Assembly (NCBI RefSeq): GCF_010183535.1
Contig: NC_071328.1
Location: forward strand, 7,316,001 to 7,380,000
Reading direction: 5' to 3'
Source of the DNA: Caenorhabditis remanei
Lineage: Eukaryota; Nematoda; Chromadorea; Rhabditida; Rhabditidae
Length of the DNA: 64,000 bases
Shown in pieces: positions 21,206-31,983 of the stretch (its first letter is position 1; each line of letters begins with the position of its first letter). The translations under genes were made by a program, and so were the position numbers. The notes under the pieces are model-generated. The model saw only the letters and a list, made by a program, of their open reading frames with translations. It was not told where the DNA came from and made no database searches.

Positions 21206-23621
21206 TTGAGAAATAAATTGTTAGAGCAAAAAAATTACCTCTGATAATTTATACTTCAAAAATTAGAAAAGTTGTCACGCAATTTTTAAAGTTTTTCGGA
21301 GACACTGGCACATATAAACCACCCGATCTCAAAAACCGGTTATTCTTATATGACTAAGGAAGGAAACCAACGAGAGACATCTGGACATCCGGACAAATAG
21401 ATATCCCAAAGAGTATTTGGAACCATGCACGAAGTCAGAAAGTTACTCTTCTCAGTGAAATTCAGAAAGGAAAAACTCAAGTTAAGAGACTAGAAATTGG
21501 CTCTGGTGGATTCTAGAAGGAACGGAATGATGCAAAAATATAGGCGAGAAAAAGCAGAAGAAGGGGTCAGGATGACGTCATCATCAGAAGTAAAAGAAGA
21601 AGGGAAAAAGCATTGCGAAATGGATTGCGCAGGAGAGAAAAGAGAAGTGGACAGATGGGACACATCAAGGTTTTTAGGGGAGGAAGTAGGCATGCTAACG
21701 GAGTTTTTCTAATCGTGGATAAGAATTGTTTTTACATTTTTTATTCACTTTCTCAACTTGTTTTTCCAGAAAACGAGAGACTCTGATTTAGTGATAAGAA
21801 CGTTAGGGATCGAGACACTACCGAGAGTTTTTTGAGATGAAAGAGACTCAATGTGACGATTCAAATGAGCATAACCATGACTGGATGCTAAAATTTTGAA
21901 ACTTGATTCGATCAGAACCTGGTCAATGTTTCTTCAAAAAAACATTTGAGTTATTCATCGTTGAATTACATGATGGATTCCCCGGTCTAAACTTGTAAGA
22001 ACGCACGGAAATCACATAATTACAGTAACTAATGCTGATATTTGATCTCTGATAATCTAGTGAAGCGATGAGCGAAACACCAAAAAACATGCAGAAATCA
22101 TAAAAAAGGGAAAGAATAGAAATTGCAAAAAAAAGGAACACTATGAATAATCGTGGGAAAATTATTGCAAAGAGCGAAGAGAAAAACCCTATAGTTTGAC
22201 AACGAATGGTTCTCTTTTTGGGGGATGAAATGAACAGGGAATCGAGGAAAATTCGATTTGAACGTTTTGGATGGTACTAGGAAACCGTATAGGAAACCGA
22301 ATGCTCAATTGTATTTCTTATTTTAGTGCTCATAAATCAAAATAAGAGTAAAATGATTATGAAGTCAATATCTCTGAAAGTGTCCATTTTGAATTCAACC
22401 AGATCCAGATGAGACTACGAATGGAACATATTTGCATCATTCTGACTACAATGACGCAAATTTTAAGTGTTTTCAAAGAGAAACTGAGCCTTGGAAATCC
22501 AGGTTTTCAGTATATATTAGAGTCTGCAAATGTCCTTTTGAGACTTTGAATGAGAACCTTAGAAAGGGTGCTGAAGGACAGTAGTGCTGAATGTTATCTT
22601 TTCTGACTACTGTAGTAAAAAAATGAAATAAAATTGGACATAATCGTTCCAGTGTCCGAATGTCCAGTTTCATCAAAATTATAGACGAAAACTGAGAAAT
22701 CCGTAATATGTCTTCAATAAAAATTTCATCTCTAGTCCGAAAAGACACGTGGTTCTTCAAAAAATCCTTCGCACTTTTTTTTGAGAAACCAAACTAAAGG
22801 GGCAAGTCCTTATGGCTTCCCATCTCGAATTACTAGAGCTCTCATCATCTCCTATCGTTTTTTTCTTCTTGACATCATTTTACACTGAAAAATGGAAAAC
22901 GTGCCGTGTTCCACTATTTTCTGCAAGAAAAAAACGGATCTACTAGTCTGTGCTCTTGCCACGTCATCACTAAAAAGTTTAGAGAACATGGGAGAGAATC
23001 GGGAAGAAGAAGCAGCAGCAGAGGTGCGCAATGTGGGAGCAGAAAAAGAGAACATGGGGGAGCCAAGGGGCTTATTCGAGCACAGAGCATATGAGAGATG
23101 AAGACCCAGAGAATTAGGCAGAGAGAAAAAGTGCGCGGACAAATGTTAAAGAGGGAATCAAATAGGGGGGTCTAATGTGATTTATAGGAAAGGAAAAGAA
23201 ATGGGGTCATGATTTCCTGATTTTTGGGGAAATAACAACTTTATGATCAAATCTCATATGAATAACAAAGAAACTTCAAATTCTGAAAATGTTAACAAAA
23301 TTACAAAGACAAATAAAAAGGAGAGATAGGAATAACAAAAAAACGAACGGAACGAGTTTAAAGATGTAGGAGATGTGGGACTGGGATGAAAGTGTGATCT
23401 AATGACAAAAGTTGGTAACATCAGGTTAGCGTGTCGAAAATTTAAATCAACTCTGAACGAAGCCAACTTCTGACATTGAAGCACCTTTTGCAATCTAACT
23501 AATTGGAAAAACAACGGGAAACGATGATAAAACAAATAACAAAAAAACAAAAGTAGAAAAAAACAAGAAAAAGTGAGATTCTAGGAAAAAATATACTTTC
23601 AACAAAAAAAAAATCTTAAAA
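21206..23621. other. Intergenic region between candidate hexokinase first exon and rpoa-2 3' end
   Basis: About 2.4 kb. Purine-rich and pyrimidine-rich tracts give several open frames of 60-100 codons (for example 21497-21712 and 22892-23101) without splice context or familiar motifs. I see no supported gene. The left part may be the promoter of the long hexokinase form. Confidence 0.5.
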
Positions 23622-26600
23622 TTAACTTCCAGTGACTTTCGATGGGTGCTCGATTCCCAACTTGATTTTCACATTCATCGCAGCTAACTCGGCAGTTAAA
23701 TAACGGAATACACGTGGCACTTGGAGAAGATATACTTGATCATCTTTATCACATGTTCGACATCTTTGAGATTCCGTATAGTCCAATGGTTCATTATCGG
23801 ATCTCTTCTTTTTCATCAGATGAGCTCCCGCTTTTGATGACATTAAAACGGAAAGAAGCGATCCACAACGACGACAAGCATATGCGACGTCACGATCAGA
23901 GCAATTGAGAAGACGATCCTAGAAAACATTGTTTAATTTAGTTTGTTCAATGCGCTCCAAACTGAGGTTTTTTTTGAAAACTAGTGAAAAATCACCTGGA
24001 GAACAAAAGAAGTTCCGTGTGCAATAATAGCATCTCTTTCCATTTCTCCGAATCGAATACCTCCTCCCTTCTTACGTCCTTTGACTGGTTGATGAGTAAT
24101 CGGATCAATTGGTCCGGTCGCTCTCACTTGGAATTTATCCGCAATCATATGACGAAGACGTTGATAATAAACGATTCCAAAGAAAATTTGCATCTATAAA
24201 AAGGATATGTCTTTTCAGATGCATTTTAAAGTAGATAAAAACCTCCATCTGTCGTCCATCAACTCCCGAGTAGAATGTCTCATTACCGTAATAATTGTAA
24301 CCAGCTTTAGTGAGCAACTCTCCGAAATGATTAATTGCAGTGTTGTCTTCACTGAAAAATCAGATATTTGTGATAAATGTCTTAGTCGTTCGAATAAGTG
24401 AACTGCTTGAAAAATGTAAAGAAACTCACTTGAATACGAACGGTGATGCATCATAATTCTCTCCGTGGGTTGCTGCCGCTTTTCCAGCCATACTCTCAAT
24501 CATCATTCCGATTGTCATCCGAGATGGGAAACCGTGAGGATTGAAAATGATATCTGGAACCATTCCAGTTTCCGAAAATGGCAGAGATTCAATAGGCCAA
24601 AGGAATGAATTAATTCCTTTTTGTCCGTGACGTGATGCAAATTTATCTCCGATAATTGGGTTTCTTTCAATTCTCCATTGAATCAATGCATGCTGAGCAC
24701 CGCTTCCACTTTCAGATTGTTCAACAATTCTAACCATTCCACAGTAAGCTGGCTCAGCGTAATGGAACTTATGACTACGGAAGTCACCGGTTTCCATATT
24801 GAAAGTGACATAATACACTTCATCGAGGAAATACCGTCTTCCGGGAATCGGAAGCCCATCTGCTGAGACAGTTTTCATATCTTCACGTGGATTCTTGTAG
24901 AAAATTGTTTTCCGTTCTCGATCAGTCACCAAATTTATTCTTTCCACTTTAATAACAGTTCCGTGAGCAAATCCACGTTGATAAGAAGCTTTGTTGATTG
25001 TCATAGCATCTTCCATATCATATCCAGTGTATGAAATGACTGAAAAATGATGGTTTATAAAAAAATGAATTTGGCTGCCGTTTTGTGTCAACACTGTGTG
25101 AGGCATCTACATACCTGCTACGCACGCATTTGTTCCCAATGGGTATTCATCCATTTCGTATTTCTCATAAGCTTCCAGTTTCAGCATCGGTTGCTGTGGG
25201 AATTGAAGCCGATACATTTTGTTGTCTGCACGAGAATGCCATGAGTGAACTGCGGTTCCCATTGTCTGTTTACCCATTTGACATTGGTATACGTTACTGA
25301 AATGCTTCAGTTTTATAAATTTGCTACCAAAAGTATTTTTCTTACCGTGGCGACTGATTATGATCTGGGAATGGAATCAGATTTCCAGCAAATGAGAAAA
25401 GACATGATGGATGCAATTCTTGATGCATAGTGACACCTGGTTCAGCTTCTTCTGGATCCAAAACAACTGATAAATAAACTTGTTCAAAAGTTCCAATGTG
25501 CTCCACGGAATCCATTGCCAAATTTCGAACGGGACGAATCAGACGACCTGGATCAGTGAGAATATAAATTCCAGGATATTGAGTTTGAATGTTCTTGATA
25601 TCTGTCGAGCGGCGGACAAGAGCAATCTGAGATTTGTTGGGTTAGACATGAAATTTGCTTATTTTATTCACCTCGGTAGTATAAGGAATTCTAGCATCAT
25701 TTGCAACTTTAGCACACCGGAGATATCGTTCAATCGACGCAGCTTTTGCAATTGGAACATATCCAATATATCTTCCATCCATTAGAACAGGATAGAGCTG
25801 AAAATGAAACATATGTGTAATTGTATCGTTTTTCTCGGGGTTTAAACATTTTTTCCAATTTCATCAAACAGAGAAGCTATATTTTCAAGTCTTCACACTA
25901 ACCTCTTCTCCAGGTGGCGCCAATGAGACGGTTTTCTGTGTATACATTCCCAACTCAGCCAACATTGATGGGATACTAGAATTATCCGATAAATGAGTTA
26001 CGATTCTGCATGAAGCTGTTACGTGATTAAGAAGACCACATGGCGCACCGTCAGGCGTATGTACTGGACAAATAAAACCCCACGCTTCCGGTCGAAGCTT
26101 TCGAACATCGGTTGTTCTCATTTCCATGAAGAAAGCTCCTCTGTGAATTGCACGGAAATGTGAAACAAAACGAAGTTGGTTAATTCTTTCAGCAATCACT
26201 GAGAATCCAGATTCTTGTTGAAGAGCCAATCCAACACGTGTCACTAGATTTCCAGTAGCTAAAAAATAAGCCATTCCACGTGTAATTTCACCACCAGTGT
26301 GATTTCCAAGAGCTTTGAGAATTGCAGAGCTGAAAAATGTTGGGCATTCTTTAAAGAAACTGCGAATGAAAAACTCACCTAGTTAAGATAAAATCTTTTC
26401 TCGAACTCATAAACTCTAGTTTTCTTCTGACAACTCCAATAATATTTTCCATTCTTTCTCTCAAAATCAACAACAGGATATGTCCAGATACAGAAGCTTC
26501 TTGAAATTGTGGATTGTCAGGTGTCTCTGGGGCACATTCTCCTTTGATAAGAGCAATCAACTTCTGCGCCATATATGCCAACGTGTAGAACTTCTCTTCG

Positions 26601-27637
26601 TCCGAATCCAAATGCACGAGTACGCATTCTCTAATAATGAACTTTCCAGCTTCCAAGTCATCTTCCCATGGTGCAATTCTATCAGCAATTGCTACACGGA
26701 ATCGAGAACCAATAGCTCTGATTGCAGATTCTTGATGAAGAATTCCTTCTTCTTGACATTGAGCCAACATGTTCAGAACACAAGAAGAGAAGAATTGATC
26801 TTGATTTCTTCCTCTCTTGAATCCAGCCATTATCACTGCATCATTTTTATTTGTCAATGCCTTCACAACATACATTAAGGGAACGTAGAAGATTTCTCTT
26901 CGGAATTGTAAAGCTAATTGCATGGTTCCAGTATCCAAATAGTGCAATGTCATCATCACGGCCGTATGATTCTCTTTAACACTTCTCATCATTACTCCGA
27001 ACTCTGAGAAAAGTTTTCCTTTCTCTTTGAATGTTTTTCGAATGATTGCGATCGGGAAATTTCTTCGGTTAGCAATCAAAAGTCTGATTACTTTTTCCGA
27101 TCCATTCACAATGAAATATCCTCCTTTTTCAATTGGTTCTTCACCAGCTGCGACCAATTCCTTTCGGGACATTCCGCGAAGATTACATCCTTCTGAGCGA
27201 AGCATAATAGGTACCTGAAAATCAAAATTGAAAATAAAATATTCCAAGAACACTAGTTATAACCTTTCCCAGAATGGTTTCAATAATGTCCAAACGAGTA
27301 CCATTGACATGAACATCGATTCCAACTTTCAAATTTCCGGCATACGTTAATCCTCGCTGACGACACTCTGCTGGATACAGTGGGAGTGTGTCGCTTGTTA
27401 ACTTCGCCTGAAAGAAATAAATTGGAGCTGATTTTCCAGTTTGGATCCTAGATTCCTTCTTACTCCGTTGTCCAGAGTTGGTTTATGAAGCTGTGCCGAC
27501 GTGAACTTCATGGTAACAGCATCTCCATTTTTTAGACGGAACTTTTCTGCCGGAACAGCCTGGGCGGCGAACTGACATCCTTCTGTTACGAGAAAATCGA
27601 ATGATGAGACGTGGTATGAGGCTATGTCACAGTCCAT
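23622..27637 (-). CDS. rpoa-2: DNA-directed RNA polymerase I, second-largest subunit (RPA2/RPA135)
   Basis: Nucleolar subunit that forms half of the catalytic cleft transcribing pre-rRNA. Eleven exons: 27637-27464, 27407-27264, 27214-26379, 26329-25903, 25797-25672, 25626-25346, 25296-25115, 25039-24430, 24351-24243, 24193-23996 and 23918-23622. Every junction agrees in phase and the product is 1127 residues. Landmarks: [14 protein letters not shown] (lobe), [57 protein letters not shown] (hybrid-binding), [35 protein letters not shown] and a C-terminal zinc site (CRRCG and CRTCD). Pol I identity rather than II or III follows from the closer match to RPA135 throughout. The N-terminus is about 40 residues shorter than human; ATG at 27637 follows a TATTTTCAG acceptor. 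Divergent from prom-1 with a 750-bp shared upstream region. Confidence 0.95.
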
Positions 27638-28390
27638 CGTCTGAAAATATTCAAATGGAGTATGGAAAAAATTTAGAAAAAGATGTTAAGCTTTCTTTAC
27701 TCTAAAATGACAGAGAATATAATTGAGGAATTATTTAAAACGGCGATTTAGGAAAAAACCAAAAATAAATCAATGGAAGAAGAAATACTGACGGCCATCC
27801 GTCTGTTAGGCCACATAAAAGAGAGGGAAAAGAAAATTAAGAGAGAAGAAGAAGAGGAGCGAAATACAAGTGAAAAAAACTGGAAATTGAGGAAAAATTG
27901 TTCATTAAATATAATTTAATTAAATGAATGTACTTCAATTATCAGAATTAGGAAAATTAGGTTATTATTTAGCCCGGTATTATATTATATATTTTTTGTT
28001 ACTATTATTAGATCAACTGAAAAGAAAAATCTAAAGAAAATTTCATTTCAGAGTTTGAAAAAAGAAAAGATTTACGAAACTTTAAAGGCGCATATCTTTT
28101 TCACGGTGGGTCTCGAAGCGATTTGAAAAGTACTGTAGTGGGCGGTACCAAAGTGAAAAGTTTGAATTTCCCGCCCTAAACTAATACTGTTTCAAAATAT
28201 GTTTTCTGTTTTGTTTGTTTTCACTGAATGGTCGAATTTTGGTATTTATATTTGGAAGCACTAAATAGTTTAATTTTGAATTTATGTTTTCGATAAATTA
28301 AAATAGAATGGGCCATCAGAACTTCAATTACTGGGGGGGGGGGGGGGGGGTTAAGGATTTTATTCTAGCTGTAACTTTTCAGATTTCGCT
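27638..28390. promoter_or_regulatory. Shared upstream region of rpoa-2 (-) and the prom-1-like gene (+)
   Basis: The two genes diverge from here. An E2F/DP-like site TTTCCCGCC lies at 28167-28175. An 18-base G run lies at 28333-28350. A TTTTCAG acceptor ends at 28382, eight bases before the plus-strand ATG, and another ends just upstream of the rpoa-2 ATG, consistent with leader trans-splicing of both. Regulatory roles are inferred from position. Confidence 0.5.
28333..28350 (+). repeat. 18-base G homopolymer
   Basis: An uninterrupted run of 18 G, about 40 bp upstream of the prom-1-like start codon. Such G tracts are known in C. elegans as deletion-prone sites when the DOG-1 helicase is absent. 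Length may be over- or under-called. Confidence 0.9.
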
Positions 28391-30947
28391 ATGAATTCAT
28401 CAACACCGAAGAGGACATATTTTCTTCGAAGTACCGATCGAGCAGCCGCGCAAGCTTTTCCCACTCCAAAAAAGCCATCTAGCACTGCAACCGATAAGAA
28501 TGTGCGAATCTCACTAAGAAAACGTAGTTAGTTTCACGGCTTTGGTTACTGGTTTTTTCAGTTACAAATTCAGACACTCCAACGGAAGGAGGAAGAGGTC
28601 AGAAGCGACAAAGAACACAGCAGTCTCATGGGCCTCCGTTCAAGTCACCCGAATGTATTAATCCACCCAAAAAGACTGTCATTGAAGAGCAGCGGGTGAT
28701 CGTCTCACTACCTGCACGTATGTCATTAGAAATGGAAACACCATTTGGAAACTTTGGAAAACTCCCAACTGACGTGGTTATTCAAATTTTGACCAGAACA
28801 CCATGTAATATTCGATGAACATTGGTATGAAAACGGTTTTTTGTTGCAGACAACCTTCTGGGTCGAATGTCAATGACTTCTACTTCTTGGAATAGAACCG
28901 TTGTTTCCTATATGAAAACTGGATCTTTCCGACTTCGTTGGATAACAGATATCGAGAATTCTCAGGATTCATTCAATAATGTTACTCCTGGATCAGATTC
29001 CCTGTATTTCGCAATGGGTTTGTTAAGAGAACACGTCGTGCAGGATGAATACATGTTTGGGAAACAAAACATTTACGGGGGCTATAGTAGTTGGAAGGGG
29101 TCACTTTTTTTCGCGATTTTTTCACTTTTTTCGACATAAAAATGATAGCTGATGTTTTTAAGTTGTTAGGACACAAAAAATTTTCCATCAAAAAAAACAT
29201 TTTTTTCCCGAAAAATAGTTCTCAAAATATAATTCTCGGATTTTTTGAACCATTTTTAGTATTAATATTTTTTGACTTTCCGAATCAGTGTGCTGAAAGA
29301 GGGACAAAGCTTACACAATGAGTGTGATTCTTGTGAGGGACCACTTTTCACTATTCTCTTAGGCTTAGGTTTCTTGGAAATTCGGAAAAAAATTGAAAAA
29401 AACGACAAAAATTGACAAATTAATCGTATTTGTCAAATTTTTTCCCGAATTTCTAAGAAACCTAAGCCTAAGAAAAAGGTTAAGTAACAAAAAAGAGTTT
29501 CTTACACGTCTTCAGCCTCACACCTTCAGCCAAAAATCTGCCTAAAAATTCGAAAATTTGAGTGACCCCTTCCAACTACTATAGCGCCCATTTACGGTAT
29601 TTCAGGTGCTCTCATCAAGTTCATCACAGCGAACGACAAATGGAGTACAAGACTACATTGCCTGAGAACTTTTTTGGCTTTGTCGTACGAAGTTGGAGCG
29701 CCGATTGCCGGATTGGGCAAAATGATTAATGCGGTATTCTCTGACTTGTGTTATAATGTCCTAATTTAACTTTCTCAGTTCGCAATTCGTCCGGATGAAG
29801 AAGTTATGATGGATCAGATTGACGACATCGTCGATATGGTTTTTTCCGTTGTTGGGAGTTTGAAGGACGAGTTGAACAGCGTTCTAGTCAGGCCTGATGT
29901 GGAAAGGCAGTTGGAGAACAGAGACAATTTGCACGTTTGGTTTTACGAGATTGAGGTTCGTCATAGAAATTCAGATAGGACGCATTAACATTCACTTCAA
30001 TTTGTACATAACACGTGAAAACACTGTTCAGCTCAGAAGAAGAACGTTGGCACTCTTCCTCAACAATGGAACAACCGACCCCGCCCTTGGACTCAACAAG
30101 TACTTTCTGAGCAGTCTGATGAAAATTTTTAAAGACCTCCGTGGTGCTATGCCAACCGCTCTTTTCTATTTGCTTTTCTCGCCCACGATTTTTCATGAAA
30201 ATGAAGGTACGTCGGTTTATTTTCAAACCAATTCAAATGTTGACGGTTGTTTATTTCAGAAGTTATAGACTTTCACCGCTTGTCCCAAATATCCGTTTTG
30301 GATATGGAAGACACTGTCGAGTTGAAGCAATTCACAAGAGCCATATACGCTCTTTTGCGTTGTAAACAACTGGACAACTCGGTTCCGTGGAGCAAGAACA
30401 CTGTTTTCAATTTAATGGAGGAAATAACAAGTAAGAAAACGAGTAATTCAAATTTACCGACTGAAAATTTGCAGCGTACCCAAATCCATGGTCTATGAAC
30501 ACCTTCGTCTCGTTGCATGTCCTCGAACCCGAACTTGTTCCGATTGGAGTAGTAGCAAGAATGAACAGAAATCATGAAGACGAGGCGGGAGATATGATTT
30601 GCACAATGAAAATGGTAAGCAGTACAGAATTATCTGACAATCATGTTTCCTTTTCAAGCGTTATTATTACAAGTTTTCGCCGTACTGTGATACAAGCAAA
30701 GAAAATTTTGATTTTCCAGCTTCTTCACCGTTGGAACATGGACGTTCAAGGAGTGATGGAAAATGCTATTGAAGCTATAAAGGCTGCTTTACGTCCCATC
30801 CAGCGACGTACACTTTTCGATCGGTGCTGGGATTGGCATCAAAGGAATATAGATGACCTACGTGTTCGATTCGGTCCTTACTCTGACATTCGTGCTGAAA
30901 TCGAGAGTCAAATTGAAGTGATGCCGGTGTTGATGAAGCTATTGTAA
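28391..30947 (+). CDS. prom-1: F-box protein, PROM-1/FBXO47-like
   Basis: In C. elegans PROM-1 is an SCF substrate receptor needed for meiotic progression and chromosome pairing; FBXO47 is the mammalian relative. Nine exons: 28391-28523, 28562-28804, 28850-29086, 29606-29733, 29779-29955, 30032-30206, 30260-30430, 30475-30614 and 30720-30947, coding for 543 residues. A basic N-terminus is followed by an F-box from about residue 107 (KLPTDVVIQILTRTPYNLLG, then SWNRTVVSYM), then a long helical region with PWSMNTFVSLHVL, like FBXO47 REWLLENNARLL. The third intron is made of a 510-bp transposon plus a few bases: its donor is inside the transposon end and its acceptor is former exon sequence, yet the frame is preserved. 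Identity rests on the F-box, the tail resemblance and remembered synteny with uev-3 and rab-5. Confidence 0.72.
29079..29588. mobile_element. 510-bp inverted-repeat element inside the prom-1-like gene
   Basis: Terminal inverted repeats GGGCTATAGTAGTTGGAAGG and the inverse, continuing through GGGGTCACT. A perfect 9-bp duplication CATTTACGG is at 29070-29078 and 29589-29597. No coding capacity. Removing the element and one duplication restores an uninterrupted host reading frame, so it entered an exon. It now makes up almost all of an intron (29087-29605). Confidence 0.9.
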
Positions 30948-31983
30948 ATAATAATAATAATAGAAATACATATAGCCATATATATACATATACATATTAC
31001 ATGTGAAATATCGTCATCTTGTAATATTACTCCCCTCCATGTGAATGCAAATTTTCCCCGTTTTTTAAGAGTGGAATTTTTATTCCAAATATATCAGAGT
31101 TCAGATATTTATCAGTCTCCTCCCTTGTCCCCTCTTCCCATCTATCAGAGAAATCAAAGCTCTAGTCATTGCTTAGCATACAAATGCTTAGATTTCAAAA
31201 CGTTTCTGTTAAAAACTAATTATTTCAATTTTTCTCTCAAACGAACAGCTCCAGAGTAGTTCTTTCTATTAACCACCTATTTTATTCTGATCTTCCAAAA
31301 GTTAGACTCCCTTATTCTGTTAATTTCTTCTGCCCCGAACTTCTCATCTCCCTGTCATTTCATTGTGTTAGTCTTTACCCAGCAAAATATTTCAATAAAA
31401 TCTTGTGCTATCAGTTTTTTCTCGATTTTGGGTTTCTCTTTGACGAACGTGCAGATTTCTATCACATTTCGTCTCTTCAAATTCACTGCTTGATCTCCAA
31501 AACGTTTCTGTTCATTTTCAATTTTACAGGATTGCAGATGTTTGTATTTGTCAATTACGAAAGAGCAGTACAATCAAAGAAAAAAGCGATTATAATATAT
31601 GATACAACAACAATCTCGATGGATAAGAAAATAAAAGGGGAAGAAAGTTTGTGTCAACCGGCTAGAAAAGTTAAGTGATCTATGTGTGTGTTTGTTTCTG
31701 TTCTGATTCACATGATTTTGAGAAAATCAAACAGTAAAAGGTAAGATTTGGGGAGAACGGGAAACTGAAACATTTTCAGAAAAATGGTAGAAAGTTAAAG
31801 AGAAAATATGCCCAGAGAGTTTCAGAGATTTTTTGATACTTTTCTATAGTATTTGGTTAATATATATAATATTTTAACAAGAGGGAGGGGAACTTGAGAA
31901 GAAAAATTGGAGGGAGCGAGAAAATAAACAAAGAAATCTGAAGGAGAATGGAGGTGATTTGACATGTCAGAAGTTGGGTCGAA
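30948..31983. other. Convergent 3' region of prom-1-like (+) and phactr-like (-) genes
   Basis: AT-rich 3'UTR and spacer DNA. AATAAA at 31394-31399 on the plus strand may be a distal poly(A) signal for the upstream gene. No other gene supported. Confidence 0.45.
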
